64,000 nt of DNA from CAWJTV01 sp963845695 (GTDB lineage Bacteria; Planctomycetota; Planctomycetia; Isosphaerales; Isosphaeraceae). Under the pieces are notes generated by a model. The model searched no databases, had not been told where the DNA came from, and was given only the letters and a program-made list of their open reading frames with translations. Each line of letters begins with the position of its first letter. Positions within the stretch are counted from its first letter, which is position 1. The stretch is from assembly GCA_963845695.1 (NCBI GenBank), contig CAWJTQ010000021.1, positions 62,001 to 126,000 of the forward strand, in the 5' to 3' direction. The translations under genes were made by a program, and so were the position numbers. Of the stretch, positions 41,316-50,697 are shown piece by piece.

Positions 41316-42690
41316 TCAGACTGCGACGGCTTCGCCTTGCGGCGCGGCGCAGAGCGCCTCGGCGATCGGGCTCAGGCTGATCTTGCCCAGCGTCCCCTCA
41401 CGCCGCGGCGCCGCGGCCAACAGCGTCGCGAACACCGCGTGCACCGCCAGCACCACACCCACCTGCGCGAAGAACCGTCGCGATCCCCTCAGATTGCCAT
41501 CATCCACACCCCAGAACACCTTCAACCGGGCGTTGATTCGCTCCACCGCCGTCCGACCCTTATACATCCGCTCGAACTTCTTCGTGGCCCGCGGCAACGA
41601 CGGGAACCGCCTCGGGTCTACCTCGCGCGGCACCCGCACCGTCTTGCCGTACGACTTGCCCGCGTTGCAGATCCCCGACATCGGGCACTCCCAGTCCTCG
41701 TGCTTCGCCGGACAGCGGTACTTCAGCGTCTCGCGCTCCGGCTCATGCCCGATGTAGGACATCTTATGTCGCACCGGTGGATCGCTCACTTTATCATAAC
41801 AATAGATCGTCCCGTCTTCCGTGTACACCACGTTCGAGGAGCCATCGTGGCCCGGCAGCATCCGCTCGGCATCCGCCTTCCACAGGCCCCGCATCTGGAT
41901 CAGGGGCGTGATCCCTTTGCCGGAGAGGACCTCGTGGACGCCGTCGCTATCGGCCGCCTTATCATAGGCCAAGGTCTCGATCCGATCCGCAGGCAGGTTC
42001 GCCTCGCCCTGCTCCAGGATCACCGGCAGCATCTCGCCGTCGCCGGCCTTGGTGTCGGTGATCTCGTAGGACAGCACGACCTCGTGTTTCACGTCCACCA
42101 ACAAATGGAGCTTGAACCCGAACCACTCGACCACCTTGGTCACATTCCCCTCGGCATCCTGGTATTCCTTGCGGCCGCCGCTGGCCTGCGGCAACCCCTC
42201 GTCGATCTCCTCCTGGGCGGCCGCTTCCGGCTTGCGCCGCGCCGACAGGCCGGTGGAGTCACCGGCGGTGTCTTTGCCCAGGTCGGCGACCGCAGGTCCC
42301 AGGCGTTGGATCAAGACATTGAAGACCTCTTTGAGGAGCGAGCGATGGGGCTCTTGGCCGAGCACCTCCTCGAACCGCGAGATGTTCCACGGCTTGGGCA
42401 CGCCGGCTTCCGACTCGATGCCGATGAGCTCGGCGCAACCCTTCGTTGCGGCGGAGTTCGGCGAGCATGGCCTCGGTGGTGACGTGCCGCAGGACGACCC
42501 TCAAGACGACGACGCCCCAGAGAACATGCACCGCGTAGTCATTGCGGCCGTTGCCCCGAGCCCGGCGGAGCGAGTCGAGCAGCTGGGCATCGGGCAGGGC
42601 CGCGAGCAGATCCTTGATGGTTTGCAGGGAGGGGCTGTCTTCGAGCGATTCCCAATCGAAGAGCGGCTTGGCCGGGTGGAGGATCATCAT
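41316..42690 (-). pseudogene. IS1182-like DDE transposase, one frameshift
   Basis: The N-terminal part begins at 42690 and reads ILHPAKPLFDWESLEDSPSL, then ALPDAQLLDSLRRARGNGRN. Near 42430 the frame shifts and continues PKPWNISRFEEVLGQEPHRS. The core has VVEWFGFKLHLLVDVKHEVV, LAYDKAADSDGVHEVLSGKG, a cysteine cluster YRCPAKHEDWECPMSGICN and the acidic end RTAVERINARLKVFWGVDDG. These are features of IS1182/IS5-type transposases. About 455 residues in total. It lies just inside the right end of the integrated element. Its own inverted repeats were not found. Confidence 0.75.
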
Positions 42691-42977
42691 GGGAGGAGAC
42701 CTGGGATTTCTGAGGGGAAAAGAGCGAAGAGGATGTCCACACCATTTACTACGCAATAAATCCCCGCGGCGTTGGCGCCGTGGTCGAAAAATCGTCAGAA
42801 AATCGTCATTGCGATGCAAAGTGCGGGAAATCCGGGGAGAATTTGGGGGATCGGCCCGAAGAGGTAGTGCGTGACATCTTATCTGCGTAGCACTTGCGAG
42901 CAGCGAAAGCGACTCCCTCCGCCCAGCGGAGCACTTGAAGGCAACGCCGGTGCTCGGGTACAATCGACCTGTCGTTG

Positions 42978-43017
42978 GTCAGAGTTGTCAGAGAAATCAC
43001 GCTATTTGGTCAGAGAA
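42978..43017 (+). repeat. right-end integrase arm-type repeats
   Basis: GTCAGAGTT at 42978, GTCAGAGAA at 42987 and GTCAGAGAA at 43009, all in the same orientation as the copies at 9333 and 9346 inside the left end. They lie 65 to 104 bases before the tRNA-Asp. Shared repeats at both ends support the reading of the interval as one element. Confidence 0.5.
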
Positions 43018-43081
43018 GGGCCGAAAACGTGGAAACCGAGAGAGGGCCAAAATCGCCGTAAGTCCTTAGCTGGTAATACCT

Positions 43082-43155
43082 GGGGATGTAGCTCAATTGG
43101 TTAGAGCACCGGCCTGTCACGCCGGAGGTTGCGGGTTCGAGCCCCGTCATCCTCG
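43082..43155 (+). tRNA. tRNA-Asp (anticodon GTC), complete; right attachment site
   Basis: 74 bases. Acceptor GGGGATG pairs with CATCCTC (one G-U), and the discriminator base is G. D arm GCTC/GAGC; anticodon stem CCGGC/GCCGG with loop CTGTCAC, giving GTC (Asp); T arm GCGGG/CCCGT with loop TTCGAGC. No CCA is encoded. The first 34 bases repeat at 9209. On the integration model, the upstream sequence and 5' half here came from the element and the 3' half is chromosomal. The tRNA may therefore depend on an element-borne promoter. Confidence 0.95.
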
Positions 43156-43688
43156 CTGAATATCATTTCCTGCTGAGTTCGATATCGGTCTTACCGGATG
43201 GAGCGGGTTCTCGCTCCTTTCCCCACGTCGATTCCAACAGCCGAATGCCGCTGTCTCTCGTTGGTTCGTCACCGTCACCGCCGCCGAGGTGATCGATGCC
43301 ATCGGCCATGTCCCGCCCGAGCCCATGCGAAGGATGGAGGAGGCCATCCGGCGCGACCGGGACGAGCCGAACAGTTAGACCAGAACAGAGCGATTCTCCG
43401 TTGCGTCGCGTCCACCAGGCACCTTCTTCTGGATTGGCTGTGGGGGCGTCGAGAATCCCCGGGCGCCTTGTTTGAACGGAACGGCGGCCGGAATCTGGCT
43501 TGCGACCCACATTCCGTCCCACTTCGACCAAGTGTCCATCCCGGGTGGCCTTGATGGAAGCGCCCGAATACCATAATAATTCTCTCTGTTTCGGGCGGCG
43601 CGCGGGGGCGACGCAACGACTATCCGGTGTGGGACCAAGACCCGGCCCGATCATCGCTCGGCCGGTCCAGGAGGTGTCAGGCGCAGAG
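43156..43688. other. intergenic region after tRNA-Asp
   Basis: 533 bases without a convincing gene. One plus-strand frame ending near 43378 reads VTAAEVIDAIGHVPPEPMRR and could be the tail of a lost gene, but it has no good start. The arginine decarboxylase promoter should lie in the right part. Confidence 0.4.
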
Positions 43689-44234
43689 ATGTACGTACCC
43701 ACCAAGCTGTTCTTCACGAAGGGCGTAGGGACTCACCGCGAGAAGTTGACGAGCTTCGAGCTGGCCCTTCGGGACGCCCGCATCGCCTGCTACAACCTCG
43801 TTCGCGTCTCGAGTATCTTCCCGCCGAACTGTAAAGAAATCTCGATCGACGAGGGGTTGAAGAAACTCGAGCCCGGCCAGATCGTCCATGTCGTCATGAG
43901 CGAAAGCGCCACGGCCGAGCCGAATCGGTTGGTGGCCGCGAGCGTCGGTGTCGCCATCCCCCGGGATCGGAGCCTCTTCGGCTATCTTTCCGAACACCAC
44001 GCTTACGGCCAGACCGCCAAGACCGCCGCGGACTACGCCGAAGACCTCGCCGCCGAGATGCTCGCCACCGTGCTGGGCGTCGAGTTTAACCCCGACAGCT
44101 CCTGGGATGAAAAACGCGAAATCTGGAAGATCGCGGACGTCTTTTACAAGACCAAGGAGGTCACGCAAACCGCCGTCGGACACAAGGACGGCTTGTGGAC
44201 CACCGTGGTGGCCGCGGCCATCCTTCTGCCGTGA
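43689..44234 (+). CDS. pdaD: pyruvoyl-dependent arginine decarboxylase
   Basis: Decarboxylates arginine to agmatine, entering polyamine synthesis. 181 residues, starting MYVPTKLFFTKGVGTHREKL at 43689. The proenzyme cleaves itself at the Ser-Ser in LVRVSSIFPPNC to make the pyruvoyl group. EPGQIVHVVMSESATAE and VGVAIPRDRSLFGYLSEHHA are family features. The gene is intact and is followed after 32 bases by a deoxyhypusine-synthase-like gene, a pairing that points to polyamine metabolism. The frame is open further upstream, but the ATG at 43689 gives the family N-terminus. Confidence 0.93.
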   Translation: MYVPTKLFFTKGVGTHREKLTSFELALRDARIACYNLVRVSSIFPPNCKEISIDEGLKKLEPGQIVHVVMSESATAEPNRLVAASVGVAIPRDRSLFGYLSEHHAYGQTAKTAADYAEDLAAEMLATVLGVEFNPDSSWDEKREIWKIADVFYKTKEVTQTAVGHKDGLWTTVVAAAILLP

Positions 44235-44266
44235 GAGAAAAGTCACACGTGTGGGGGTGAACCGAC

Positions 44267-45397
44267 ATGGGGTTCCTGGAATCGATCAGCCTCCATCGCA
44301 TCGCGCCTCCGGAGGTCTCGGGAACCGAGACGGTCGCCGAGCTGATCGACCGCGCCTTCTCCAGCTATAACGCGGGGCGGCTGCGCGAGGTCTGTCGCGT
44401 GTTCACCGACAAGCTCCTCCAGCCGGATTGCACGGTCGGCCTGACGCTCTCCGGCGCTCTGACGCCCGCAGGGCTAGGGATGAGCTGTCTAATCCCCTTG
44501 ATCAGGGCCGGTTTCGTGGACTGGATCGTCTCGACGGGTGCCAACCTTTATCACGACACGCATTACGCCCTCGGCCTGCCGCTCCATCAGAGTCGGCCCA
44601 ACCTCGATGACTTCACGCTACGTCAGAACGACGTCATCCGGATCTACGACATCGTCTTCGACTACAAGACCCTACTCGACACCGACGCTTTCTATCGCGA
44701 GCTGATCCAGGACGAGGCCTTCGCCCGGCCGATGGGGACCGCCGAGTTTCACCACGAAGTGGGCCGCTACCTCCAGGGACGTGCCCTGGCCCTCGGACAG
44801 CCATCACCGAGCTTGCTGAGCGCAGCGTTCGAAGCGGATGTGCCGATCTTCACGTCGAGCCCGGGAGACAGCTCGATCGGCATGAACCTGGCAGCTCTGA
44901 GCCTTCAGGGCGGCCGGCTCCAGATCGATACTCTTCGCGACGTCAACGAAACCGCGGCCATCGTCTACGCCGCCAAGGGACAAGGAGGGAAATCGGGCGT
45001 CCTGATCCTCGGTGGAGGAAGCCCCAAGAACTTCATCCTCCAGACTGAGCCCCAAATCCAGGAAGTCCTCGGACTCAGCGAGAGTGGGCATGATTATTTC
45101 CTTCAGATTACCGATGCTCGGCCCGACACCGGCGGACTTTCTGGCGCGACGGCCAGCGAGGCGATGACCTGGGGCAAAGTCGATCCCGAGACGCTTCCCG
45201 ACTCCGTGACGTGTTACACCGATTCAACCATCGCTCTGCCGCTATTGACAGCTTATGCCCTGGCTCGGCATGTCCCGAGGCCACTTCGCCGGTTGTATCA
45301 GCAACGGAGCCGTGACTACGAGGTGCTCCGGACGGCCTATGAAGCGCGACTCCGCGAGGGCTCGTCCCATCCTGCGACCGGGAAGCGGTCGAGCTGA
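44267..45397 (+). CDS. deoxyhypusine synthase-like protein
   Basis: 376 residues of the deoxyhypusine/homospermidine synthase family, NAD-dependent enzymes that move aminobutyl groups of polyamines. NAD-site segments include LTLSGALTPAGLGMSCLIPL, DWIVSTGANLYHDTHY and FTSSPGDSSIGMNLA, then GVLILGGGSPKNFILQT. The lysine that forms the enzyme-substrate imine in deoxyhypusine synthase is conserved (EAMTWGKVDP, Lys304). Bacteria lack the eIF5A substrate, so the true reaction is probably on a free polyamine or agmatine. The neighbouring arginine decarboxylase supports this. The gene is intact, with start GTGGGGGTGA then ATG at 44267. Product identity is inferred. Confidence 0.88.
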   Translation: MGFLESISLHRIAPPEVSGTETVAELIDRAFSSYNAGRLREVCRVFTDKLLQPDCTVGLTLSGALTPAGLGMSCLIPLIRAGFVDWIVSTGANLYHDTHYALGLPLHQSRPNLDDFTLRQNDVIRIYDIVFDYKTLLDTDAFYRELIQDEAFARPMGTAEFHHEVGRYLQGRALALGQPSPSLLSAAFEADVPIFTSSPGDSSIGMNLAALSLQGGRLQIDTLRDVNETAAIVYAAKGQGGKSGVLILGGGSPKNFILQTEPQIQEVLGLSESGHDYFLQITDARPDTGGLSGATASEAMTWGKVDPETLPDSVTCYTDSTIALPLLTAYALARHVPRPLRRLYQQRSRDYEVLRTAYEARLREGSSHPATGKRSS

Positions 45398-45432
45398 GTG
45401 GATCTCTTCGTTCTCGATAGGCTGGTGCCCAC

Positions 45433-46459
45433 GTGTCCGAGCGGTTATCCACGGTTGTCCTGATGGTTGACCCCGAGGAACCCGACCCGGCCGCCCTCGA
45501 ACAGGCGGCTCGGATTCTGCGGCGCGGGGGCCTTGTTGCCTTCGCCACCGAGACCGTCTACGGACTCGGGGCCGTGGCCACCGATGAGCGAGCCGTAGCG
45601 CGGATCTACGCGGTCAAGGGGCGGCCAGCCCTCAATCCCCTGATAGTCCACGCGGCGGGGATCGATCAGGCCCGAGCCTGCGCCGCCGACTGGCCCGCCA
45701 TTGCCGATCTCCTGGCCGATCGATTCTGGCCCGGACCATTGACACTCGTCCTGAACCGAGGTCGGCGGATCCCGGACATCGTCTCCGCCGGGAAGTCCAC
45801 CGTTGGTCTGCGCGTACCGTCGGGAACGTTGGCACGTCAATTAATCGCCGAAACCGCCGAGCCGGTCGCGGCGCCCAGCGCGAACCGGTCGAACCGGCTC
45901 TCGCCCACCCGAGCCGAGCACGTCCTCGCCGACCTCGACGGTCTCGTTGACCTCGTGCTCGACAGCGGGCCGACGGCCGTCGGCCTGGAATCCACGGTCC
46001 TCGACATCACGGGCGAGCCCCCGCGACTGCTTCGCCCTGGACCTGTCACCATTTCGCAGATCGACTCAGTGCTCCTGGGAGATCCCGTAGTCACGCCCTC
46101 GGCCGGGCAATCAGCCGAAAGGCCGTCAAGTCCCGGACAGTTGCCCGTCCATTATTCACCCCAGACCCCTTCCTTTCGTGCGAATTCTCTCGACGACCTG
46201 ACCGGCATTCCTTGGGCCGAGAGGATCGCCGTCGTTTCGTTCAACGAACGGCCTCTCCCCCACGATCTTCGGACCGTCCGGGAGTTCCGGCTGGAGTCCC
46301 CTGCGATCGCTGCACGACTCCTCTATGATGTGCTGCATCGCTGCGATGCCCTCGACATCCGCGCCATCGTGGTGATCATGCCGCCGGACCGGCCCGAGTG
46401 GTTGGCCGTGCCGCGATCGTCTCCTGCGTGCGACCCGACCGCTTGTTGAGAGCCCGTGA
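45433..46459 (+). CDS. sua5: L-threonylcarbamoyladenylate synthase (Sua5/YrdC with C-terminal Sua5 domain), one frameshift near the end
   Basis: Makes threonylcarbamoyl-AMP for the t6A37 modification of ANN-decoding tRNAs. The YrdC domain shows RRGGLVAFATETVYGLGAVA, KGRPALNPLIVHAAG, FWPGPLTLVL, TVGLRVPSG and AAPSANRSNRLSPT. The Sua5 domain follows a PGQLPVHYSPQTPSF segment. An extra C near 46411 turns the end into VPRSSPACDPTAC. Without it the natural end is VRDRLLRATRPLVESP, stopping at 46459 (about 341 residues). The start may be GTG at 45433 (MSERLSTVVLMVD) or the ATG at 45463. Transcribed in the same direction as the polyamine genes. Confidence 0.9.
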
Positions 46460-46484
46460 TCGGGTCCCACTGAGGGCTCGCAGC

Positions 46485-47590
46485 TCAATCGAACAACCGG
46501 CGCTGGGGATCGAACACGGAGAAATCGGGCTCGGGCGGGGGTGGCTCGGGCAATCCCAGGTGGAGATAGGCTGCCGTGGTTGCCACTCGTCCCCGAGGCG
46601 TCCGGATCACGAACTCCCGGCGCAACAGGTAGGGCTCGACCTCATCCCTCAAGGTATCGAGCGCCACGTTCATGGTTGCGGAGAGGGCTTCGACGCCCGT
46701 CGGTCCTCCGCGGAAGACGCGAATCAAGGTCTCGAGATAGCGGCGGTCCTGTTTGTCGAGTCCCTCGGTGTCCACTTCCTGCATGTCGAGCGCGTCGCGC
46801 GCAACCGAGAGGCTGATGTGCCCGTCGGCGCGGGCCAAGGAGTAATCGCGGACCCATCGCAGTCGTGCGTTGGCGATCCGGGGAGTTCCCCGGCTTCGCG
46901 CCGCCAGTTCGCTGGCCGCTTCGGGCATAATCGTGGATCGGAGCTTGGCGGCATTGACGGTGATGATCCGGCGAGGTCTTCCGGTTCGTAGAACTCCAGG
47001 TGCTCGTGGATGCCGAACCGCTCGCGAAGCGGGCCGGACAGCATCCCGCTCCGCGTCGTCGCCCCGATGATCGTGAACTTCTTCAGATGGAGATTGATCG
47101 TTCGCGCGGACATCCCCTCGCCCAGGACGACGTCGACCCGGAAATCTTCCATGACCGGATAGATGAACTCCTCGACGGCGCTGGGCAGTCGATGGATCTC
47201 GTCAATGAAGAGGATCGAGCCTTCCGTCGCATTCGTGAGATAGGGCATCACGTCCATCTTCTTGTCGAGTGCCGCCCCGCTGGTGATATTCAGCTCGACT
47301 CCCAGCTCGTTGTGCAAGACCATGGCGAAAGTCGTCTTGCCCAGCCCTGGCGGCCCATCGAAGAGGATGTGAGGAAGGGGCTCGCCCCGCTTCTTCGCCG
47401 CGGCCAGGCTCACGCTCAGCCGTTCGGCCACGGCGCGCTGACCGATTACTTCCGAAAGTCGTTGGGGACGGAGCTTCTCGTCAACCGGGTCGACCGGTCG
47501 AACCTCGGCCGTCCGATCCGATGTGGACTCGCGGAGCCGGCTGCCGTCGTCACCGCTCTCCGGCGTCCCCTTAATAATGGCCTCGCGCAT
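46485..47590 (-). CDS. ruvB: Holliday junction branch migration helicase RuvB, one frameshift
   Basis: Motor of the RuvAB complex. The start MREAIIKGTPESGDDG at 47590 leads to LRPQRLSEVIGQRAVAERLS, Walker A DGPPGLGKTTFAMVL, Walker B SILFIDEIHRLPSAVEEFIY and sensor FTIIGATTRSGMLSGPLRER. Near 46970 one base is missing: YEPEDLA should continue RIITVNAAKL and then MPEAASELAARSRGTPRIAN. The C-terminal winged helix (GLDKQDRRYLETLIRVFRGG, AYLHLGLPEPPPPEPDF) is complete. The joined protein has 368 residues. Such a gene is not expected to be broken, so this is good evidence for a sequence indel. It follows ruvA after 59 bases in the usual order. Confidence 0.95.
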
Positions 47591-47649
47591 CGATCGGTCC
47601 TCGTCCCTGGGTATCCTCAAGCAGTTAGGTGCTCTCGATCGAGCGACCC

Positions 47650-48300
47650 TCATCGACTCTGCACGTAGATCGCTTCGATCATATCGGCCACGGACTTGAA
47701 CTTCTTCTTCCCGGCCAGGACTCGGTCGATGGCCTGGCGGGCCTGGCTCTCGGAATGCCCCACCGAGAGCAACGCCGCGTAGGTGTCGCGGATCACGTCG
47801 GGCTCAGCATTGTCGACGGATCCGTTCGATTCGGCCGCAGTGGCCACGCCGCCGGGCTCGGCGCCGACGATCAAGGCGAACTTGCCGACCTTCCGCCTCA
47901 GCTTGGCGACGATCCGCTCGCCGGTCGCCTCACCGATGCCAGGAAAGGTCGCCAGCAGCTTCACGTCCTGGTCCTGGATCATTCGCGCGAGCTCCCGGAC
48001 CGGGCGGACCATCGCCCGCAGTGCCTTTTTTACCCCGACGCCGTCAACCGAGCAGAAGATGTCGAAGAACTCACGGTCGATGGCCGAAAGGAAGCCGATC
48101 AGCCTCGGGACCATGCGGCCGACCATCGGGCCGCCTTCGATGTAGAAGATCGTATGCAGCTCGAGCGGCTCCCCGCGCTTGGACTGGATCGTCCGCCGGG
48201 TGTGCTCGGGGATCAGCACCTCGATCTCGAACGGATCGACCCGGAGCGTCACCGTCTCCTCACTCACCGCCTCGACGATGCCTCGCACTTTCGTCAGCAC
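47650..48300 (-). CDS. ruvA: Holliday junction branch migration protein RuvA
   Basis: 216 residues. It binds four-way junctions and loads RuvB. The N-terminal OB fold is MLTKVRGIVEAVSEETVTLR. Helix-hairpin-helix regions include IFCSVDGVGVKKALRAMVRP and LATFPGIGEATGERIVAKLR. The C-terminal RuvB-contact domain ends with YAALLSVGHSESQARQAIDR and VADMIEAIYVQSR. Intact, with ruvB directly downstream on the same strand. It is somewhat longer than E. coli RuvA (203 residues), mainly in the linker (GAEPGGVATAAESNGSVD). Confidence 0.95.
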   Translation of the reverse strand: MLTKVRGIVEAVSEETVTLRVDPFEIEVLIPEHTRRTIQSKRGEPLELHTIFYIEGGPMVGRMVPRLIGFLSAIDREFFDIFCSVDGVGVKKALRAMVRPVRELARMIQDQDVKLLATFPGIGEATGERIVAKLRRKVGKFALIVGAEPGGVATAAESNGSVDNAEPDVIRDTYAALLSVGHSESQARQAIDRVLAGKKKFKSVADMIEAIYVQSR

Positions 48301-49012
48301 CGCATCAACCTTTCTGTTCCCAATGGCCCTTGATGGACCGTGATACTTTGTTCAGATATTCTGCCCCATCAGCCGACTCGTTTCAAGTCGAAATTCCCGA
48401 CATCCGCGAGTCGAGCTGATACGCCAAGATCTCCGCTGGCGTGGTAGCAGATCGGCGTCTGCTTCCTCCGTCAGCGGAGGGATCGCTCCGGAATGGAAGT
48501 CGATCGAGCCGGATGATGACATCTTGGAGACCTGTGTCAACGCCCTTCTTCCCGCCCGAGGTTCCCCGGAAGATCCTGGGTTAAGCTGGCCGACTTCATC
48601 CAACCGAATTCTCAGGGGCCGATCGTCCCAACGGCTTCGCGTGGCCGCCGGGTGGCGTGATCGGTCGAGCGACCGGGGGGCAATGGCCGAGCCGCGGCGA
48701 GAATGCCGCACGTAGACCGGTGCCACGAAGACGAAGACCCGCAAAAAGACGGGGAAAGTGAGTCGTTGGACACTCAATATCCTGATATCGACAAAATTAT
48801 AAATCAACTATGAGCATCGAGATTCTTCTCTCGCGGAGGGTGCTCAGCGTCGAACCGGTTCCGTGAATTCGCGCCAACCGTTCAGTTTTTTCACCAATTC
48901 CCGCAAGCCTCGTCTTCCATAAGTTGAAGAATTTGGTATGAATTGACGCAGGGACCGGTCGATTCATGCCGGTCGGACTCAAGCGAGTATGTCTTGGAGC
49001 GAGGTCAGACCG
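48301..49012. other. intergenic region between divergent ruvA and the histone-like gene
   Basis: About 710 bases with promoters for both directions expected. The 151-codon minus-strand frame here is low-complexity and I do not support it. A small hairpin (CCTCCGTCAGCGGAGG) lies near 48468-48483. The section from about 48760 to 48960 is more AT-rich than average. Confidence 0.4.
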
Positions 49013-49477
49013 ATGGCGGTGAAGAAGAAGACGAGCAGCCCGTCGAAACCCGCAACTCCCCCGAAGGCCGCCCCGAAGAAGTCGGCTCCCAAAAAGTCGG
49101 CTCCCAAGAAGACGGCACCCAAGAAGTCCACCAAGCCGGCGGACGCCAAGTCCAAGCCGGCGGGCGCCCCGAAGGGCGCCGTCAAGAAGAAAGCACCGGC
49201 GATCAAGCTGAGCGACGCGCAAGGGCGAGTCCTCAGCGCGGTCTCGCAGACGAGTGAAGCGGGGTATGTCGGGACAAAGGCCGAGGGCCGGATCCTGGAC
49301 TCCCTGCTCAAGAAAAAGCTGATCAAGAAGGGGAAGAAAGAGGCTGGCGGCGCTGCCCGATACCTGGTGACCAAAGCCGGGTCGAAGTGCGTCCCCGCCC
49401 CGGTCTCCGCGAGTATCCCGGCACCCGTGCCCAGCGCCGCGCCCGAGGCGTCGCCGTCGCCTGCGGCCACGGCCTGA
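49013..49477 (+). CDS. histone H1-like lysine/alanine/proline-rich protein
   Basis: 154 residues starting MAVKKKTSSPSKPATPPKAA at 49013, with GGAG upstream. The N-terminal third is a run of APKKSAPKK-type repeats like the tails of histone H1 and bacterial H1-like DNA-binding proteins. The middle part (KLSDAQGRVLSAVSQTSEAG, ILDSLLKKKLIKKGKKEAGG) looks like a small winged-helix fold. The C-terminus is Ala/Pro-rich. A nucleoid-compacting or transcription-tuning role is inferred from composition. No operon partner. Confidence 0.75.
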   Translation: MAVKKKTSSPSKPATPPKAAPKKSAPKKSAPKKTAPKKSTKPADAKSKPAGAPKGAVKKKAPAIKLSDAQGRVLSAVSQTSEAGYVGTKAEGRILDSLLKKKLIKKGKKEAGGAARYLVTKAGSKCVPAPVSASIPAPVPSAAPEASPSPAATA

Positions 49478-49975
49478 CGGCCCCTCGGCCGCAATCTGCC
49501 GGTGGACCTCCGCCTTCGGGGGCCTCCGACCCACACAGACTCAGGGACGTCGGCACGAATCCCACGAGCCGGCGTCCATTTTTATGCGCCTCGCCAGGCT
49601 GGCCACGGCAAACGACTCCGCATGCTTCGGCCGCATCACCTCTTCAACGACCTCACGACCTCGCCTTGGCGGATCCCGGCCTTCTCGCTAAGATCCCCTC
49701 TTGTGTCGCCGTCTCATCTCCGAAGGTCGGCCGCTTCGAGCGCACTGGGTCTGAATCGGGATGACCGACAATCGGATCCTTGACTGCGAGCCGCGCGGGC
49801 AGGTGACCGCTGTTCTGCACGAGAAGGATCGTGCATTGCTCTCGATGACTCCGCGCCATGAGCCCAGCTTCGGATAGCTGATTCCGATTTCCCGGTGCAG
49901 GGCCAGGTATCTCGGAAATTGGGACTCTGGACTCTGGAAACCAGTTGCGGCTCAGCCGCGTGAGGTCAGACGGGC
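49478..49975. other. intergenic region
   Basis: About 500 bases. The open frames here lack family features. I see no clear terminator or repeat. Confidence 0.4.
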
Positions 49976-50697
49976 ATGGATGTCGCGTCTCCCAGCAATC
50001 GCCGATCGCTCAGGATGCCCGCCTCGCTGGCCATGGTCGTATTCGCGATCCTCTCCGGTTGTTCCACGTATATCGGTACCACTTCCAAGAGCTTCCTCAA
50101 AGTCGTCCGTTCCAATCCCGACCCGAATATTCGCTTCATCGCCTACGGCAAACTCGGCTCCCCCGACCTTTACGACACAGCGGCCGAGAAGACAGAGGCG
50201 GTCAGTACACTTGTCACCAAGCTCCAGGAAGGGAAGGAGCCGCTGGCGATCCGAGCGATCATCGTCCGGAGCCTGGGTGAACTGGGTGATCCGCGCACCG
50301 GGACGTCGTCGCCCGATCGGTCAATGATCCTGAGGGCGTGGTACGTACCGAAGCCTGTCGCGCCTTGGGTCGAGTGGGCCGCACCGAGGATGCCACGACT
50401 CTCGTCCGGATCATGACCGTCGATCCCCTGGAGGATTGCAGGATCGCCGCCATCGAGGGGATTGGTTCACTGAAAACGCACGATCCCCGGATTTATCACG
50501 TGCTCATCGACGGGATGGACCACGAGGACCCGGCGATCCGGCTTGGGTGCTATCGCGCGCTCAAACAGATAACCGGCAAGGACCTGGGCAACCGGCCGGA
50601 TGGCTGGCGTCATGAGCTCGAGCCCCAGACCGCCTCCGCACCGAAACCCGGCGCGTCTCCTGCGAGCCAGCCTACGAAGAGAGCGATCTCGCGGTGA
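49976..50697 (+). CDS. HEAT-repeat lipoprotein, one frameshift
   Basis: The start MDVASPSNRRSLRMPASLAM has a basic N-region and hydrophobic core leading to the lipobox AILSGC, so this is an exported lipoprotein. After VRSNPDPNIRFIAYGKLGSP come HEAT-like repeats: REPLAIRAIIVRSLGELGDP-type, then after a shift near 50300 DVVARSVNDPEGVVRTEACR, ALGRVGRTEDATTLVRIM and DCRIAAIEGIGSLKTHDPRI. The end ASPASQPTKRAISR is low-complexity. About 240 residues. Probably a periplasmic protein-protein scaffold; partner unknown. Confidence 0.75.

Larger units (their letters stand above)
9209..43115 (+). mobile_element. degenerate integrative element (about 33.9 kb) inserted in the 5' half of tRNA-Asp
   Basis: The first 34 bases of tRNA-Asp occur twice in direct orientation, at 9209-9242 and 43082-43115. 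At the right end they continue into an intact tRNA; at the left end they run into unrelated sequence. A tyrosine-recombinase gene begins 126 bases inside the left copy and reads inward, as integrases beside att sites do. GTCAGAGAA-like repeats lie inside both ends (9333, 9346; 42978, 42987, 43009), resembling integrase arm sites. The integrase is truncated and the interior holds several insertion sequences, so the element is probably stranded. Chromosomal housekeeping genes lie directly outside both ends. That everything between arrived as one element is inference; parts may have accumulated later. Confidence 0.65.

Noticed and set aside
43163..43717. 184-codon minus-strand frame between tRNA-Asp and pdaD
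   Set aside because: Low-complexity translation, overlaps the pdaD start, and has no signature motifs.
48352..48807. 151-codon minus-strand frame upstream of ruvA
   Set aside because: Arg/Ser-rich translation without domains, no good start context.
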